From Planctomycetota bacterium (lineage in GTDB: Bacteria > Planctomycetota > Planctomycetia > Pirellulales > Pirellulaceae): a DNA stretch of 32,462 nt. The stretch covers positions 1 to 32,462 of the forward strand of contig JACNKX010000124.1 of the NCBI GenBank assembly GCA_014381825.1, read 5' to 3'. The position numbers and the translations under genes are program-made. Of this stretch, positions 1 to 8,530 are shown piece after piece (position 1 is the first letter of the stretch; the number at the start of each line of letters is the position of its first letter). Below the pieces are notes generated by a model. It saw only the letters and a list, made by a program, of their open reading frames with translations. It was not told where the DNA came from and searched no databases.

Positions 1-256
1 AGCTGCCAACTTAATGTTGCCCAGATAAGTGTGCGTTCGGGATTCCCCGTTCGTCTACAACTGAGTATCGACCAGCAGGTTTGGTTACTTTAGGTAAAAT
101 AGCAAAACTACGGCCTCTCCCAGCTTGTCTTGAATTCTTGTTCGGCTTCCCGCGTGACTGCACGCTACAAATAACCAGTTTTGTTGAGTATTTCCCTTGC
201 GCGACGATTTCACGATTCCTACATCCGTTAGATGCGTCAGGAATTCTCACCACGAC

Positions 257-853
257 CTACCTCAGCATTTTCGAGTTTGAACTCGCCAGCTTTGTTACGA
301 ATTCAGTACCGATGTCTTGATAAGGTCCCAGCGGTCGGCGACGGAGAACGTGGGCCAGTGTTTGAATAGGCATCCCACCTCCACCTGGGAGTTCCAGGAC
401 GAGGAACTTGTTCGGAATTGCCCGGTCGTTGATCAAACAGATACCACCGGTCGAAAGATTGCGGCAGATCATTTGGAGCGGAGAACCGACGGGACGCAGG
501 TCGTCGTCGAACTCGATTGCCGTTATCGGTGCGATCACAGGATGTCGTGTTGCGCTTCGCTTTTCAACGTTGTTGTTGTCACGCGCGCCAAATCGTTTAG
601 CAAACTCGGCCATCTCCGGGTTGATTGGCTGAATCAACTCGGTATCAAAGATGAAGGGCTCGGGGTGAACACCACGTAGCTCATTGATGGAGTAATTAGG
701 TGCCAGACAAGCGCAGTACTCCGTGTCGCAGCCAGCGCACAGCCAGATGCGAGCGTCCTCTGGAATTAGCGCTTCGCAGAGCGGAAGCGGCGTTTCACAA
801 TTAGAACACCGCTCGATGCGTGTCCCCACGGATTGAAGCCCCACGCCGCTCAC
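257..853 (-). CDS. PilZ-domain protein with N-terminal zinc-ribbon-like segment
   Basis: This 198-residue protein has two parts. The N-terminus carries C16xxC19 and C39xxC42, an arrangement typical of a small zinc ribbon. The C-terminal half from about residue 97 is a PilZ domain: R99xxxR103 followed by N132xSxxG137, the two motifs that bind c-di-GMP in this family. It is the last gene of the flagellar block, 24 bp after csrA, so it is probably translated from the same message. By analogy with YcgR-type proteins it may adjust motility or surface attachment to c-di-GMP; that role is inference from the domain and position. I see no membrane segment or signal peptide, so it should be cytosolic. 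The zinc-binding part could mediate a protein or nucleic-acid contact, but nothing in the sequence says which. Confidence 0.85.
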   Translation of the reverse strand: MSGVGLQSVGTRIERCSNCETPLPLCEALIPEDARIWLCAGCDTEYCACLAPNYSINELRGVHPEPFIFDTELIQPINPEMAEFAKRFGARDNNNVEKRSATRHPVIAPITAIEFDDDLRPVGSPLQMICRNLSTGGICLINDRAIPNKFLVLELPGGGGMPIQTLAHVLRRRPLGPYQDIGTEFVTKLASSNSKMLR

Positions 854-877
854 TGTCGCCCCTTCACGATATATAGT

Positions 878-1117
878 CTACCCATCGGCGCGGTCTGCAG
901 TCGCCCCGCCTACACCGCGCGTGTCAGCTGGACGCAACTGGGCTGCCTTCTGGTTTTCGCGTTGAATAGCGTCGTAGACCTCTTGGCGATGCACCGGAAT
1001 GTGTTGCGGTGCGTCGATGCCAAGGCGGACTTTATCGCCACGGATATCGACGATGGTAATCACCACGTCGTCACCGATCATGATGCTCTCATCGCGATGT
1101 CTCGACAGGACTAGCAT
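878..1117 (-). CDS. csrA: Carbon storage regulator CsrA (translational repressor)
   Basis: The start is typical Csr[18 protein letters not shown], then [13 protein letters not shown] and a [10 protein letters not shown] segment, giving the five-strand plus helix layout of the RNA-binding dimer. It is 79 residues, slightly longer than the usual 60-75, with an unconserved tail after about residue 60. The start is supported by AAGGAG eight bases upstream of the ATG. CsrA binds GGA motifs in mRNA leaders and blocks translation. In Bacillus subtilis the flagellin message is the target and FliW is the antagonist. Here csrA lies downstream of fliW, as in the B. subtilis flgN-flgK-flgL-fliW-csrA order, but a 327-bp gap separates them, so a separate promoter is possible. 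I found no convincing one. Confidence 0.95.
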   Translation of the reverse strand: MLVLSRHRDESIMIGDDVVITIVDIRGDKVRLGIDAPQHIPVHRQEVYDAIQRENQKAAQLRPADTRGVGGATADRADG

Positions 1118-1295
1118 CGATGGCTCCTTCCTTGTGTGCGTATACAGCCATTGGTGCGGTTGCGGTGCAGTAGTTCTCTAAAGCTTCACCAGCGACCAAG
1201 GCGGAGACAACTCGGTGGTTTCAAATGGGCAGGAAATCAATTGGGAACGCGCCTCGGTGTTACAACCGGATCGGTCCGGCCGCTTCAACAGGGCT

Positions 1296-1320
1296 TTCTC
1301 CCAGGAGGGACAAGGGAGGA
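1296..1320 (+). promoter_or_regulatory. Hairpin presenting GGA motifs in the fliW-csrA gap
   Basis: Read on the plus strand, TTCTCCC (1296-1302) pairs with GGGAGGA (1314-1320) with one G-U pair. The 11-base loop contains AGGA and GGGA. GGA in a hairpin loop is what CsrA recognises. The surrounding plus-strand stretch 1200-1420 has about eleven GGA triplets where I would expect roughly four. It lies antisense to the direction of csrA and fliW and overlaps the ribosome-binding site of the short ORF at 1327. It could belong to a CsrA-titrating RNA or to the leader of that ORF. No promoter was recognised, so it stays a weak proposal. Confidence 0.25.
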
Positions 1321-1326
1321 GTGCTA

Positions 1327-1467
1327 ATGGAGAACAGTCCCCAGAAGAGACACACCTTCTTGTATGTGGAGTTTATCGGAACGCGTCACGCACAAGCTCA
1401 CTCTTCTGTGCGGAGTTACCGATTTACCGACGGCAACGGCTGTATCAGGCAGATTGTCGCAGCTTAA
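1327..1467 (+). CDS. Possible small protein of 46 residues, convergent with fliW
   Basis: An ATG at 1327 is preceded by GGGAGGAG at seven bases, a stronger ribosome-binding site than most genes in this window have. The frame runs to a TAA at 1467 and overlaps the 3' end of fliW by 23 bp on the other strand. The product begins MENSPQKRHTFLYVEF and contains no motif I recognise. It lies inside the 327-bp gap between csrA and fliW, which otherwise holds no gene. Without homologues the good ribosome-binding site is the only positive evidence. The GGA-rich leader may instead reflect CsrA binding. Confidence 0.25.
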   Translation: MENSPQKRHTFLYVEFIGTRHAQAHSSVRSYRFTDGNGCIRQIVAA

Positions 1468-1885
1468 TGATTGGAACCGTTAGATCCCATTGAAGCGGTT
1501 GATCATCGCTCGTGACGACCTGACATGCCACACGCCGGTCGAGATTAAAGAGAACGGGCGCCTTTAAGTTCAACGTCAATCCATGACCGTTCCGGGAAAC
1601 CAGCGTCAACACAAACGCTCGATCCAACTCATCAAGCTGCAATTGTTCTAATTCGACTCGCGGCACATGGACTTGATACTCTGGTACAAACCGTCGAGGG
1701 CTGACGACGGCCACGGCCACGTCAGAATGGGACGTACTTTGCAACCAACCTACCGCGTCATTCTCGGCATCCGCCAGCAAAACCCACCGTCGAAAATCTT
1801 CGAGCCCGATTAAGCCACGGGAGAATAGGAAGATGTCGTCCGATTCCACCAGGATCGTGCCAAATCGTGTAGTGTGCAGCAACAT
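1445..1885 (-). CDS. fliW: Flagellar assembly factor FliW
   Basis: The 146-residue product has the family's opening pattern: a short strand (TTRFGTILVESDDIFLFSRGLIGLEDFRRWVLL, with the F-x-x-G-L-x-G-L/F signature), then VAVAVVSPRRFVPEYQV and the ending LNLKAPVLFNLDRRVACQVV. FliW binds CsrA and flagellin in turn, so that flagellin translation is freed when flagellin is exported. I chose the ATG at 1885 because residues before it do not match the family and GGAAG lies just upstream; an ATG at 1936 in the same frame would add 17 residues. It follows flgL by 130 bp, a wider gap than elsewhere in the block, and precedes csrA. Confidence 0.93.
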   Translation of the reverse strand: MLLHTTRFGTILVESDDIFLFSRGLIGLEDFRRWVLLADAENDAVGWLQSTSHSDVAVAVVSPRRFVPEYQVHVPRVELEQLQLDELDRAFVLTLVSRNGHGLTLNLKAPVLFNLDRRVACQVVTSDDQPLQWDLTVPIIKLRQSA

Positions 1886-2015
1886 AGCGCTTCCGCCTCT
1901 GCGGGATTGGAGTACGAACGGTCTCTGGATAGACATCGGCGTTTTAAATCCCGCAAGGCCAGTAAAATCGGCACGACTGGATTGATACGATTCGATGGCA
2001 GTGCGGAGAGATGCT

Positions 2016-4682
2016 TTAGATGAAGTTCAGAACTGTCAACTGAAGTGTTTGCCCGATGAGCCGAAGCGTTGCCTCTAGATTCGCCTGACGAGCGGTGAGA
2101 TCTGAAATCGCTTTGACCAAGTCGGCATCGATTTCCTCCGATAGCGTTGCGCGCAGTTGAACATCCTCGTCTTGAACTCGCTCAGCCAGCACGTCGAGCG
2201 ATCGGGCACGCGAGCCAAGATCGGCCCGAGCGAACGTTAGGGTTCCGAAGTCATCATCTAGCATCTCGACAGCGCGACCAATTTCGACGATGTCAAAATC
2301 GACGAGTGCCGCACTCAGCCGCAACAGCGAGTTAAAAACTCCTTTCGTTTCGGTTGGATTTACATCCGCACCCTGCACTGCGTCGTAGGTTCCGCCGCTA
2401 AACGTAGCGACTGTACCGGTCGTAGTGATCACACCCGAGCCATTGTTCGCGGGATCTTGAATGGTCTCCAAGTCAGCGGTAAACGTACCTTGCGCGTTGA
2501 TCGCATCAATGATCGTATTGGCGGTGGTTTGCCCAGCGTCGATATCGACAAAGAGCCGACCGCCAGCAAACGTCGCGGTCGCAGACCCAGCGCTCAAGAT
2601 GTCGCGGTAAATCACCTGAACCGAGTTGAAACTCGGGCCGCCGACTGTCGCGGCGATGACAATCCCGGTGTTGCGGTCGTTGGGTTGTGGAAACGTGACG
2701 GTCGCTTCCGCGGGGGTCGACACCGACAGTGACGCCGTGTCTTGATTCCGCTCGATTAGACCGAGGTCCCATGCAGCGAAACTTTCGCCTCGCACAACGG
2801 TTAAGGATTGCGCCCCACTGTTGTTCTCGTCGGTGATCTGAATCCCGTTTCCAAACTGAGCCAGACGAGCCGTGATTGGCGAGGCACCACGATTGTCGGG
2901 ATGTGTGTTGATCAGGTCGATCACGTCACCAATCGTTTCGGCGGAGCTGACATCGATAGCAATATCGGGCGAACCGTTACGCCGAATCGTAAAGTCGATG
3001 CGCGGTCCGCCGCCACCAACGAAATTCGGCTCGGCTGCCAGCGAGTCGTTCCCGCCCGTAAGGTCGACGCCCTCACCAAAGTTGAGATCCGAAAGCAGCG
3101 TGTCGCGAGTTAATGTACGAATTCCAAGTTCGGTTGCCGTTGTCCCGCCATTTTCACCGATTGTGAAATCGGCTCCGCTCAACCTCGATCGAACTTCGAT
3201 GCCGCGTCCGTCCGGAGCAATTCGCGCGGAAACCGATGCCGCCGAGCCATTGAAAGCGTTGAGTAAGTCTTCGACGGTCTCGGCCGTCTCGAAGGTGATC
3301 GTGTGGGATTGACCGCCGTTGACGATCTGAACTCCAGAATCCCTATCTAGAAAGATCCCTGACCCTCCGTCGAAAGTCGCGGTGGCGGCCAGCTCAATCG
3401 GTCCCGCTCCTGAATTGGCGATATCGGTTTTTTCATCGAGCGAAGCACTAAACTGCCCCGTTGCGTTAAGTGCGCTCACGACCGTTTTAGCGGTAGTTAC
3501 ACCCGGGTTCGCGTTGATTTCGAGAACGCGATTTACTTCATCGAACGCAGCGATTGCGCCGTCGCCGGCAATGACGCCCGTCGAAGCGAATTGCACGAGA
3601 ACATCATTGATCTGCGAGCCGTTCTCAGTCGCCTCGATAAAGATGTTGTTGTCGAGTCCAGTTGACTCAAGTACGGCAGACGCACGCGAGCCAAGGATAT
3701 CGGTTAGCAGCGTGGTCAGTTCTAACTGCGGTGCCAGATCTTCGCCAAAAAGCTGCTTGACGCCGACACCGATCGGATTGAATATACCCAACTGATTCGC
3801 GGTTGTCCCGCCCGCTACTTCGCGGATCGTCAGATTCCCGGCTCCCGCATCATCGATATCAATTGTCAACGCGTTTTTCGTCAAACGAGCCGTCACTTGC
3901 CTACCGTCCGGTGGATTGCTCTCGATCAACCGGACAACGTCGCCGATCGTTTCGGCGGACGAAATGTTGATGGTTTTCGTCGAAGTACCGTCGGAGACTA
4001 AAAAGCTGCTCTTGGTAACGCCCACTCCACCACGGAGCGAGCTGAGTTTCGTATTGAGAGTTAAAGTCGGATCGAGGTCAACCGTTCCGCGCACCTCGGA
4101 TGAAATCGCACCGAATACTTCATCTCCCGTGACGTTGGCGTCAATGAGAAAATTTGCGTCGACTAAGCTACGCAAATCAATTTCGTTACCTTCATAGACA
4201 ACGTGCGTCCCTTGAAGCTCGAACGGTACCTGTGTCGTATTCGAGCCCGCGAATAAGTATCGACCTCGAAATTGCTGATTTCCGACGTCGACTAGCTGTT
4301 CGATCGCCCGATTCACTTCCTCGGTAATAACGCGTCGTTCACTCTCGCTATTCGTCGAGTCGACCGCAGACAATGCATTGGCGCGAATGCCGATGAGCAG
4401 CTCGGAGACACGTGTTAGTGCGTTGTCCGTCGCACCGATGTACGAGGACGTCGTACTGACATTCGTGACGGCTTGCTGCTTCTGTTCCAGAAGCCGTTGG
4501 ACGGTTATCGCGCGTCCGGCCGCCGTCGGATCGTCGCTGGGCGTTGTCAAACGAATGCCCGTGCTCAGTTGGTCCTGAAGACGAACGAGTTCCGTGCGAT
4601 CAAAGTTGAACTGCGACAGGAGACGAGCTCGCAAAAGCTGCTCGCTGACGCGGCTCGAAGCAACAGGATAGATCGCGGGCAT
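2016..4682 (-). CDS. flgL: Hook-filament junction protein FlgL, greatly enlarged
   Basis: Both ends are flagellin/FlgL-like: an N-terminal helical region at about residues 1-150, with LQDQLSTGIRLTTPSDDPTAAGRA and a RYLFAGSNT turn, and a C-terminal helix from about 780 to 888 that polymerises against it. Typical FlgL has roughly 300 residues; this one has 888. The additional 600 residues contain Flagellin_IN-like modules (A-E-T-I/V-x-D-V/L near residues 243, 467 and 581) and a second module type with TTAxTxxxAxNAxGxF near 396 and 719. These would form an enlarged surface domain on the filament base. The gene starts 16 bp after flgK. Length and modules are seen; surface exposure is inference from flagellin architecture. 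A flagellin is a less likely call because of the position after flgK. Confidence 0.9.
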   Translation of the reverse strand: MPAIYPVASSRVSEQLLRARLLSQFNFDRTELVRLQDQLSTGIRLTTPSDDPTAAGRAITVQRLLEQKQQAVTNVSTTSSYIGATDNALTRVSELLIGIRANALSAVDSTNSESERRVITEEVNRAIEQLVDVGNQQFRGRYLFAGSNTTQVPFELQGTHVVYEGNEIDLRSLVDANFLIDANVTGDEVFGAISSEVRGTVDLDPTLTLNTKLSSLRGGVGVTKSSFLVSDGTSTKTINISSAETIGDVVRLIESNPPDGRQVTARLTKNALTIDIDDAGAGNLTIREVAGGTTANQLGIFNPIGVGVKQLFGEDLAPQLELTTLLTDILGSRASAVLESTGLDNNIFIEATENGSQINDVLVQFASTGVIAGDGAIAAFDEVNRVLEINANPGVTTAKTVVSALNATGQFSASLDEKTDIANSGAGPIELAATATFDGGSGIFLDRDSGVQIVNGGQSHTITFETAETVEDLLNAFNGSAASVSARIAPDGRGIEVRSRLSGADFTIGENGGTTATELGIRTLTRDTLLSDLNFGEGVDLTGGNDSLAAEPNFVGGGGPRIDFTIRRNGSPDIAIDVSSAETIGDVIDLINTHPDNRGASPITARLAQFGNGIQITDENNSGAQSLTVVRGESFAAWDLGLIERNQDTASLSVSTPAEATVTFPQPNDRNTGIVIAATVGGPSFNSVQVIYRDILSAGSATATFAGGRLFVDIDAGQTTANTIIDAINAQGTFTADLETIQDPANNGSGVITTTGTVATFSGGTYDAVQGADVNPTETKGVFNSLLRLSAALVDFDIVEIGRAVEMLDDDFGTLTFARADLGSRARSLDVLAERVQDEDVQLRATLSEEIDADLVKAISDLTARQANLEATLRLIGQTLQLTVLNFI

Positions 4683-4698
4683 GGTCTACGTTAGTGGG

Positions 4699-6396
4699 TT
4701 AGAGGGTCAAGAGGACGCTAAGAAGTTCGCTGATCGTTGCTATTAAGCGCGCTGAGGCTTGATACGTTCGCTGATAGCCGATCATATTGATCGCTTCTTC
4801 GTCGATGCTCACGCCGGTCAAGCCGAGATATTGCCCCTCAAGTGTCTGTTGAAACACACGAAATCCCTCTCCGACTGCTTGAGTCACCGACGAAGCTTGC
4901 GTGACTTCGGCGACAAAATCTTCATACTGGTCAAAGAACGTCTGGTTGTTTCGTGATTCGAGAGGCGTGTCTCCAAATGATGCAAGCTGCAGTGCAATGT
5001 TGGTGTCTTCGCCGATTCCACCTCCACTGGCCGCAAATTTCGAAGGATCCGATCGTACTGTCTCACTGATCCCGATGTCACGACTGTTCGTTCCAGAGAA
5101 GAATGTGTTAATTCCTAACGCGGCCAACACGTGACTGGTATCACTTCCAAAGCCGAATTCGAGAATCGGCGATTCAGTTGAGATCGAGAGTACTCGCTGC
5201 GGACTCACATTAGATGCGAGCCCGTCGATCGCATCCAACGATTCGGCCAGATCCTCGAGCGTCGTATCCGTATTCAATCCGTTTAAACGCACGAATACGT
5301 CACTCGTTTCCGTCAGCCCTGTGCGCGTGTTGAATACTTTCACTTGGAACGATCCATTGACGGGAGTGAAAGGAAGTCCCGCTTGATCGAGCGCAACGGA
5401 TACGTCATCAACTGGAAACTCTTTCGTGATTTCCGTCAGTCCAGTCAGGCCCTGTCCGCTGGTGTAGATCTTGTTGAATTCAAAAGCTAAGGTCGCTGCC
5501 AACTCGTCCAGACTATCAATGAATCCACCAAGGATTTCGTCTCGCGCCGCATAGTTGCCGGCCAAACTGCCGGCCGCAGCCTCAAGTGGAGCATCGGTTG
5601 CGACAAGATTGATGGTCGCAATCGATAGTCCGCGATCGGAGCTAAACGAAGCTTCAACCTCTCGATACTCAGCTTCAAATACCAGAAAGTCACCGCCTGC
5701 GAAGAGGCTAACTGAACCATTTGCTTGCTCGGCGACGCGAACCTTCAGGATCTTAGACAGCTCGGATAACGCCAGCCCGCGCTGATCGCGTAATCCGCCC
5801 GCATCGCTACCTGAAGGCGAGCCACCTTCCGTTTGGACGATGTTGACGTTCAATTCAGCGACTTCGGCTAACAAGCGATTTATATCATTGGCAGCCGAAG
5901 CCACCTGCTTGTTGATATTAGAGCGAATATCACCCACGCGAGATTCTAAGCGACGAATATCGTCGGTGAGCGTTGCACCCTCGAGTACTGCCAAGTTGCG
6001 AACGGAGATATCCTCGGGTTGATTGAGGATGTCGTTGATCGCGTTGAAGAAATTTGACAGGGACGTACTTAAATCGGTTTCGCTCAACTCGCCGATCAGA
6101 GCCTCCAGCTGAATGTACGCTTGTTCCTGCGCTTCGCTGCTCGCCAAATCGCTAATCGCACCGCGCAATCGATCAGAGAGAAATTGATCTGCTTGCTGAA
6201 TGATCCCGTCGACTTGGACGCCAAGTCCGAGCGGGAGGTCTCCAATCAACTGAGTTGGCGCAGGCGTGAAGACAGGCCGTTGGCGGACGTAGCCAGGCGT
6301 GTTCGCATTGGCGATGTTGTTTCCCGTGACCTGGAGGCCAACCTGGGAAGCAAACAGCGCGTTGTTCGCGATCTGAAGAGATCCAAGAAGAGACAT
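4699..6396 (-). CDS. flgK: Flagellar hook-associated protein 1 FlgK
   Basis: The 565-residue protein begins with the rod/hook N-terminal motif (ALFASQVGLQVTGNNIANANTPGY, residues 13-36). It ends with the matching C-terminal motif (AINMIGYQRTYQASARLIATISELLSVLL). Both helices form the coiled-coil D0 core. The length is normal for FlgK. It forms the first ring of the hook-filament junction under FlgL. It lies between flgN and flgL; FlgN is the export chaperone of both products. The ribosome-binding site before the ATG is weak (GAG), so translation may depend on coupling within the message. There is no signal peptide, as expected for a substrate of the flagellar export gate. Confidence 0.95.
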   Translation of the reverse strand: MSLLGSLQIANNALFASQVGLQVTGNNIANANTPGYVRQRPVFTPAPTQLIGDLPLGLGVQVDGIIQQADQFLSDRLRGAISDLASSEAQEQAYIQLEALIGELSETDLSTSLSNFFNAINDILNQPEDISVRNLAVLEGATLTDDIRRLESRVGDIRSNINKQVASAANDINRLLAEVAELNVNIVQTEGGSPSGSDAGGLRDQRGLALSELSKILKVRVAEQANGSVSLFAGGDFLVFEAEYREVEASFSSDRGLSIATINLVATDAPLEAAAGSLAGNYAARDEILGGFIDSLDELAATLAFEFNKIYTSGQGLTGLTEITKEFPVDDVSVALDQAGLPFTPVNGSFQVKVFNTRTGLTETSDVFVRLNGLNTDTTLEDLAESLDAIDGLASNVSPQRVLSISTESPILEFGFGSDTSHVLAALGINTFFSGTNSRDIGISETVRSDPSKFAASGGGIGEDTNIALQLASFGDTPLESRNNQTFFDQYEDFVAEVTQASSVTQAVGEGFRVFQQTLEGQYLGLTGVSIDEEAINMIGYQRTYQASARLIATISELLSVLLTL

Positions 6397-6436
6397 ACTA
6401 ACACTCGGCGCGACTTCGTCAGTTCCGCAGCAGCGC

Positions 6437-6937
6437 CTAAACTTCCCTGTCTACTAGCGCCCCGCGCGAATCCGACGGCTCGTCTCTTGAATATGTCGGC
6501 TGCAAGTGCCCGCCAGTAGCAATAATCTCCAATAACTGTGACAGATGTAGGATGGTTCTTTGAGCTAGCACCCAGTTCGCGAGGCTTTGGTGCTGCAGTA
6601 ATCGCATTCTTGCCGAGGCGGCGGTCATCTGCTTGGTGACTTTTTTGCGATCGGCCTTCGCCAGCGTCGCGGCGATATTACCAAGGTTTTCTGCGGGTAC
6701 GCCCTGCTCATTGGCTATCGCTATCAAGTCTTCTCGCTGCTGGTGACACGATCGTAACCGGTCGCACAACGCCTCAGCGCGCGGATGAAGATCGATCATT
6801 TGTTGCATGTCATTGCTAGCCATGCTGTCGCGTTTTGCAGCGAGTACATCCAGCAACTCTGTCTGAACGCTGGACAACTCGTCCAACAATCCCGTGAGAT
6901 CTGCTTCCCAATCGTTTTGTTGCGTGTCAGCCACCAT
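6437..6937 (-). CDS. flgN: FlgN-family export chaperone for FlgK and FlgL
   Basis: The product is a small helical protein of 166 residues, with a long amphipathic helix (LTGLLDELSSVQTELLDVLAAKRDSMASND) followed by a second one and a variable tail. That matches FlgN-type chaperones in size, charge and helix pattern, although this family is poorly conserved in sequence. The position directly before flgK and flgL is the strongest argument. I prefer the ATG at 6937 because GGAAGGA stands ten bases upstream. An in-frame ATG at 6997, six bases after the flgJ stop codon, would add 20 residues but has no clear ribosome-binding site. Confidence 0.78.
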   Translation of the reverse strand: MVADTQQNDWEADLTGLLDELSSVQTELLDVLAAKRDSMASNDMQQMIDLHPRAEALCDRLRSCHQQREDLIAIANEQGVPAENLGNIAATLAKADRKKVTKQMTAASARMRLLQHQSLANWVLAQRTILHLSQLLEIIATGGHLQPTYSRDEPSDSRGALVDREV

Positions 6938-7003
6938 CGATCCAAAGTCCTTCCCTAAAGCAACGTGTTGCTCCCAGCCGGCCCGTGTTGCTCGCATTCC
7001 GCA

Positions 7004-7342
7004 TCACGCGCGTTTCAGCGAGTACAACTCAAATAGCGGATCGGTAAACTCGTCGGCCGCCGCTTCGGTCATGTGTTCGGAGAGAACTTGGTCGAGTTGG
7101 CCCTGAAACACTTCTTCAGTTCGTCCACCATGAAAGTAGGCTGGTTTATCGACTGTCTTCCGCATTGCGCTCAACATCTGTTGAAAGAAAGTCTGTCCGA
7201 CAAAACTGTCGAACGCTTCACGCAACTCACTTGGCTCCTCGGCGCTCTCCGGCGCGGCAGGTGGAACGAACTTGGGTGGGGCTGCGTGACCTGCGAGCCC
7301 GGAGAAAACGGTACTCGCTTGTGTACTAGTTGGGATATTCAT
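7004..7342 (-). CDS. flgJ: Rod-binding protein, FlgJ N-terminal domain only
   Basis: The 112-residue protein contains the rod-binding domain seen in the N-terminal half of enterobacterial FlgJ: LREAFDSFVGQTFFQQMLSAMRKTV, a glycine turn (YFHGGRTEEVFQGQLDQVLSEHM) and a C-terminal helix. The muramidase domain that FlgJ of Escherichia and Salmonella carries is absent. Many other phyla also have this short form and use a separate enzyme to open the cell wall. It probably acts as a rod-assembly scaffold in the periplasm. AAAGG precedes the ATG by eight bases. It begins 13 bp after flgI and directly precedes flgN. Confidence 0.85.
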   Translation of the reverse strand: MNIPTSTQASTVFSGLAGHAAPPKFVPPAAPESAEEPSELREAFDSFVGQTFFQQMLSAMRKTVDKPAYFHGGRTEEVFQGQLDQVLSEHMTEAAADEFTDPLFELYSLKRA

Positions 7343-7355
7343 CGTGATGCCTTTG

Positions 7356-8507
7356 TTACTGAACGATCAGTCGACCGTACAAGTCTCCGCTTCGTTCCAG
7401 CGATTTGATGATGTCCATAATGTCATCGGGACTGACTTTTAGAGAATTCAGTGCGGCAACCAGTGCCTTCAGACGCGTTGTGGAGGTTTCGGATTGGTCA
7501 ATTTCCACGATTGGGCCAACGGTCGGTTCGTCTCCGGTTTCGATGCTCAGATTGCGATGTGCTACCGCGACGCGTCCGACCATGACGTTGTCACCGATAA
7601 CAATAGTGCCGTTGCGTTCATCGATCACCACGCGAGCGGCATGCTTGGGTGGAACGATTTGTGTATCGAGAATACCCGCGATGAACTCGACTTGACTATC
7701 GCGGTAGATGTTTGGAACGCTTACTTCGACATTCACAGCGTCGATCGCTTTTGCGCGCGGCTTGTTATCGCTACTACCGCCGATGACGTTCTCGGAGACG
7801 CCATTCGATCGCGAACTACCGGATCCACCACGACTCGGCGAGTTCAATAGATCTTCGATTTCGTATGCCATTCCGAAGCTGGCGTGATTCCGGTCCAACA
7901 CGAGCGTAATTGAGTCGTCCTTCATATACGCGTTGTGAAAGTTCTCTTCCAAGCGACAACCATCATGAACTTTGGCGGATGTTGGTGGTCCAGTATTATC
8001 TAGGGTGAGCTGACCTTTCGCGTAGCCATAGATCCGTGGATTCCCAGGCCGGGGCCCGAGCAACGGAGTCATCAGCAGGTATCCGCCCTCGATGCTCTTC
8101 GCGCTAATCGCGTTTACAACACAGTTCAGCGTTTCGCCTTGCCGGGCACCTTCGGCCGGAATCGTTGCAGTGATAAACACCATCGCCACATTCTTCGCGT
8201 TCTTTAGCTCGTCGAGCGCAACTCCACCGGCCGCGTTTTGCCCCAGCGGGTTGCCCATCATCGCCATCATTCTCGACAGCGCTCGCGTTGTTGGGACTTC
8301 TCCGTCTCCGGTGCCTTTCAATCCGACAACGAGTCCCAGGCCGTGCAGCGTGTTTTCTTCTTGACCTTTGACTCGGCAGATATCTCGAATTCGGAGGTAC
8401 TGTCCGAAGCAGCTTTCGCCACAGGCGGACCAGCACAGTAGGACCGCAAGTCCCACACCGAGCGTTCGCAGTGGACGTGGCATCTGTGTAGAGGAGAACT
8501 TACGCAT
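7356..8507 (-). CDS. flgI: Flagellar P-ring protein FlgI
   Basis: A typical Sec signal peptide (about residues 1-35, ending near SCFGQ) is followed by the FlgI pattern IRDICRVKGQEENTLHGLGLVVGLKGTGDG. Later come ALVAALNSLKVSPDDIMDIIKSLERSGDLYGRLIV at the C-terminus and the conserved VVIDERNGTIVIGDNVMVG stretch. The mature protein forms the P-ring in the peptidoglycan around the rod. A P-ring and L-ring together imply a diderm envelope. I placed the start at the ATG at 8507, with GAAGG upstream; a GTG at 8522 in frame would add five residues. It lies 23 bp after flgH. Confidence 0.95.
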   Translation of the reverse strand: MRKFSSTQMPRPLRTLGVGLAVLLCWSACGESCFGQYLRIRDICRVKGQEENTLHGLGLVVGLKGTGDGEVPTTRALSRMMAMMGNPLGQNAAGGVALDELKNAKNVAMVFITATIPAEGARQGETLNCVVNAISAKSIEGGYLLMTPLLGPRPGNPRIYGYAKGQLTLDNTGPPTSAKVHDGCRLEENFHNAYMKDDSITLVLDRNHASFGMAYEIEDLLNSPSRGGSGSSRSNGVSENVIGGSSDNKPRAKAIDAVNVEVSVPNIYRDSQVEFIAGILDTQIVPPKHAARVVIDERNGTIVIGDNVMVGRVAVAHRNLSIETGDEPTVGPIVEIDQSETSTTRLKALVAALNSLKVSPDDIMDIIKSLERSGDLYGRLIVQ

Positions 8508-8530
8508 GGAATTGGCCTTCACGACGTGTC

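Noticed and set aside
11-253. Open minus-strand frame of 80 codons downstream of the PilZ gene
   Set aside because: No motif, no ribosome-binding site and an amino-acid mix typical of random translation. The 256-bp stretch shows no gene or convincing terminator.
1296-1320. Hairpin in the csrA-fliW gap as terminator of fliW
   Set aside because: No T-run follows on the minus strand, so it is not a rho-independent terminator.
1660-1680. GGCACATGGACTTGA inside fliW as a second sigma-54 element
   Set aside because: The spacing between the GG and the TTG box is off by one and the GC doublet is missing.
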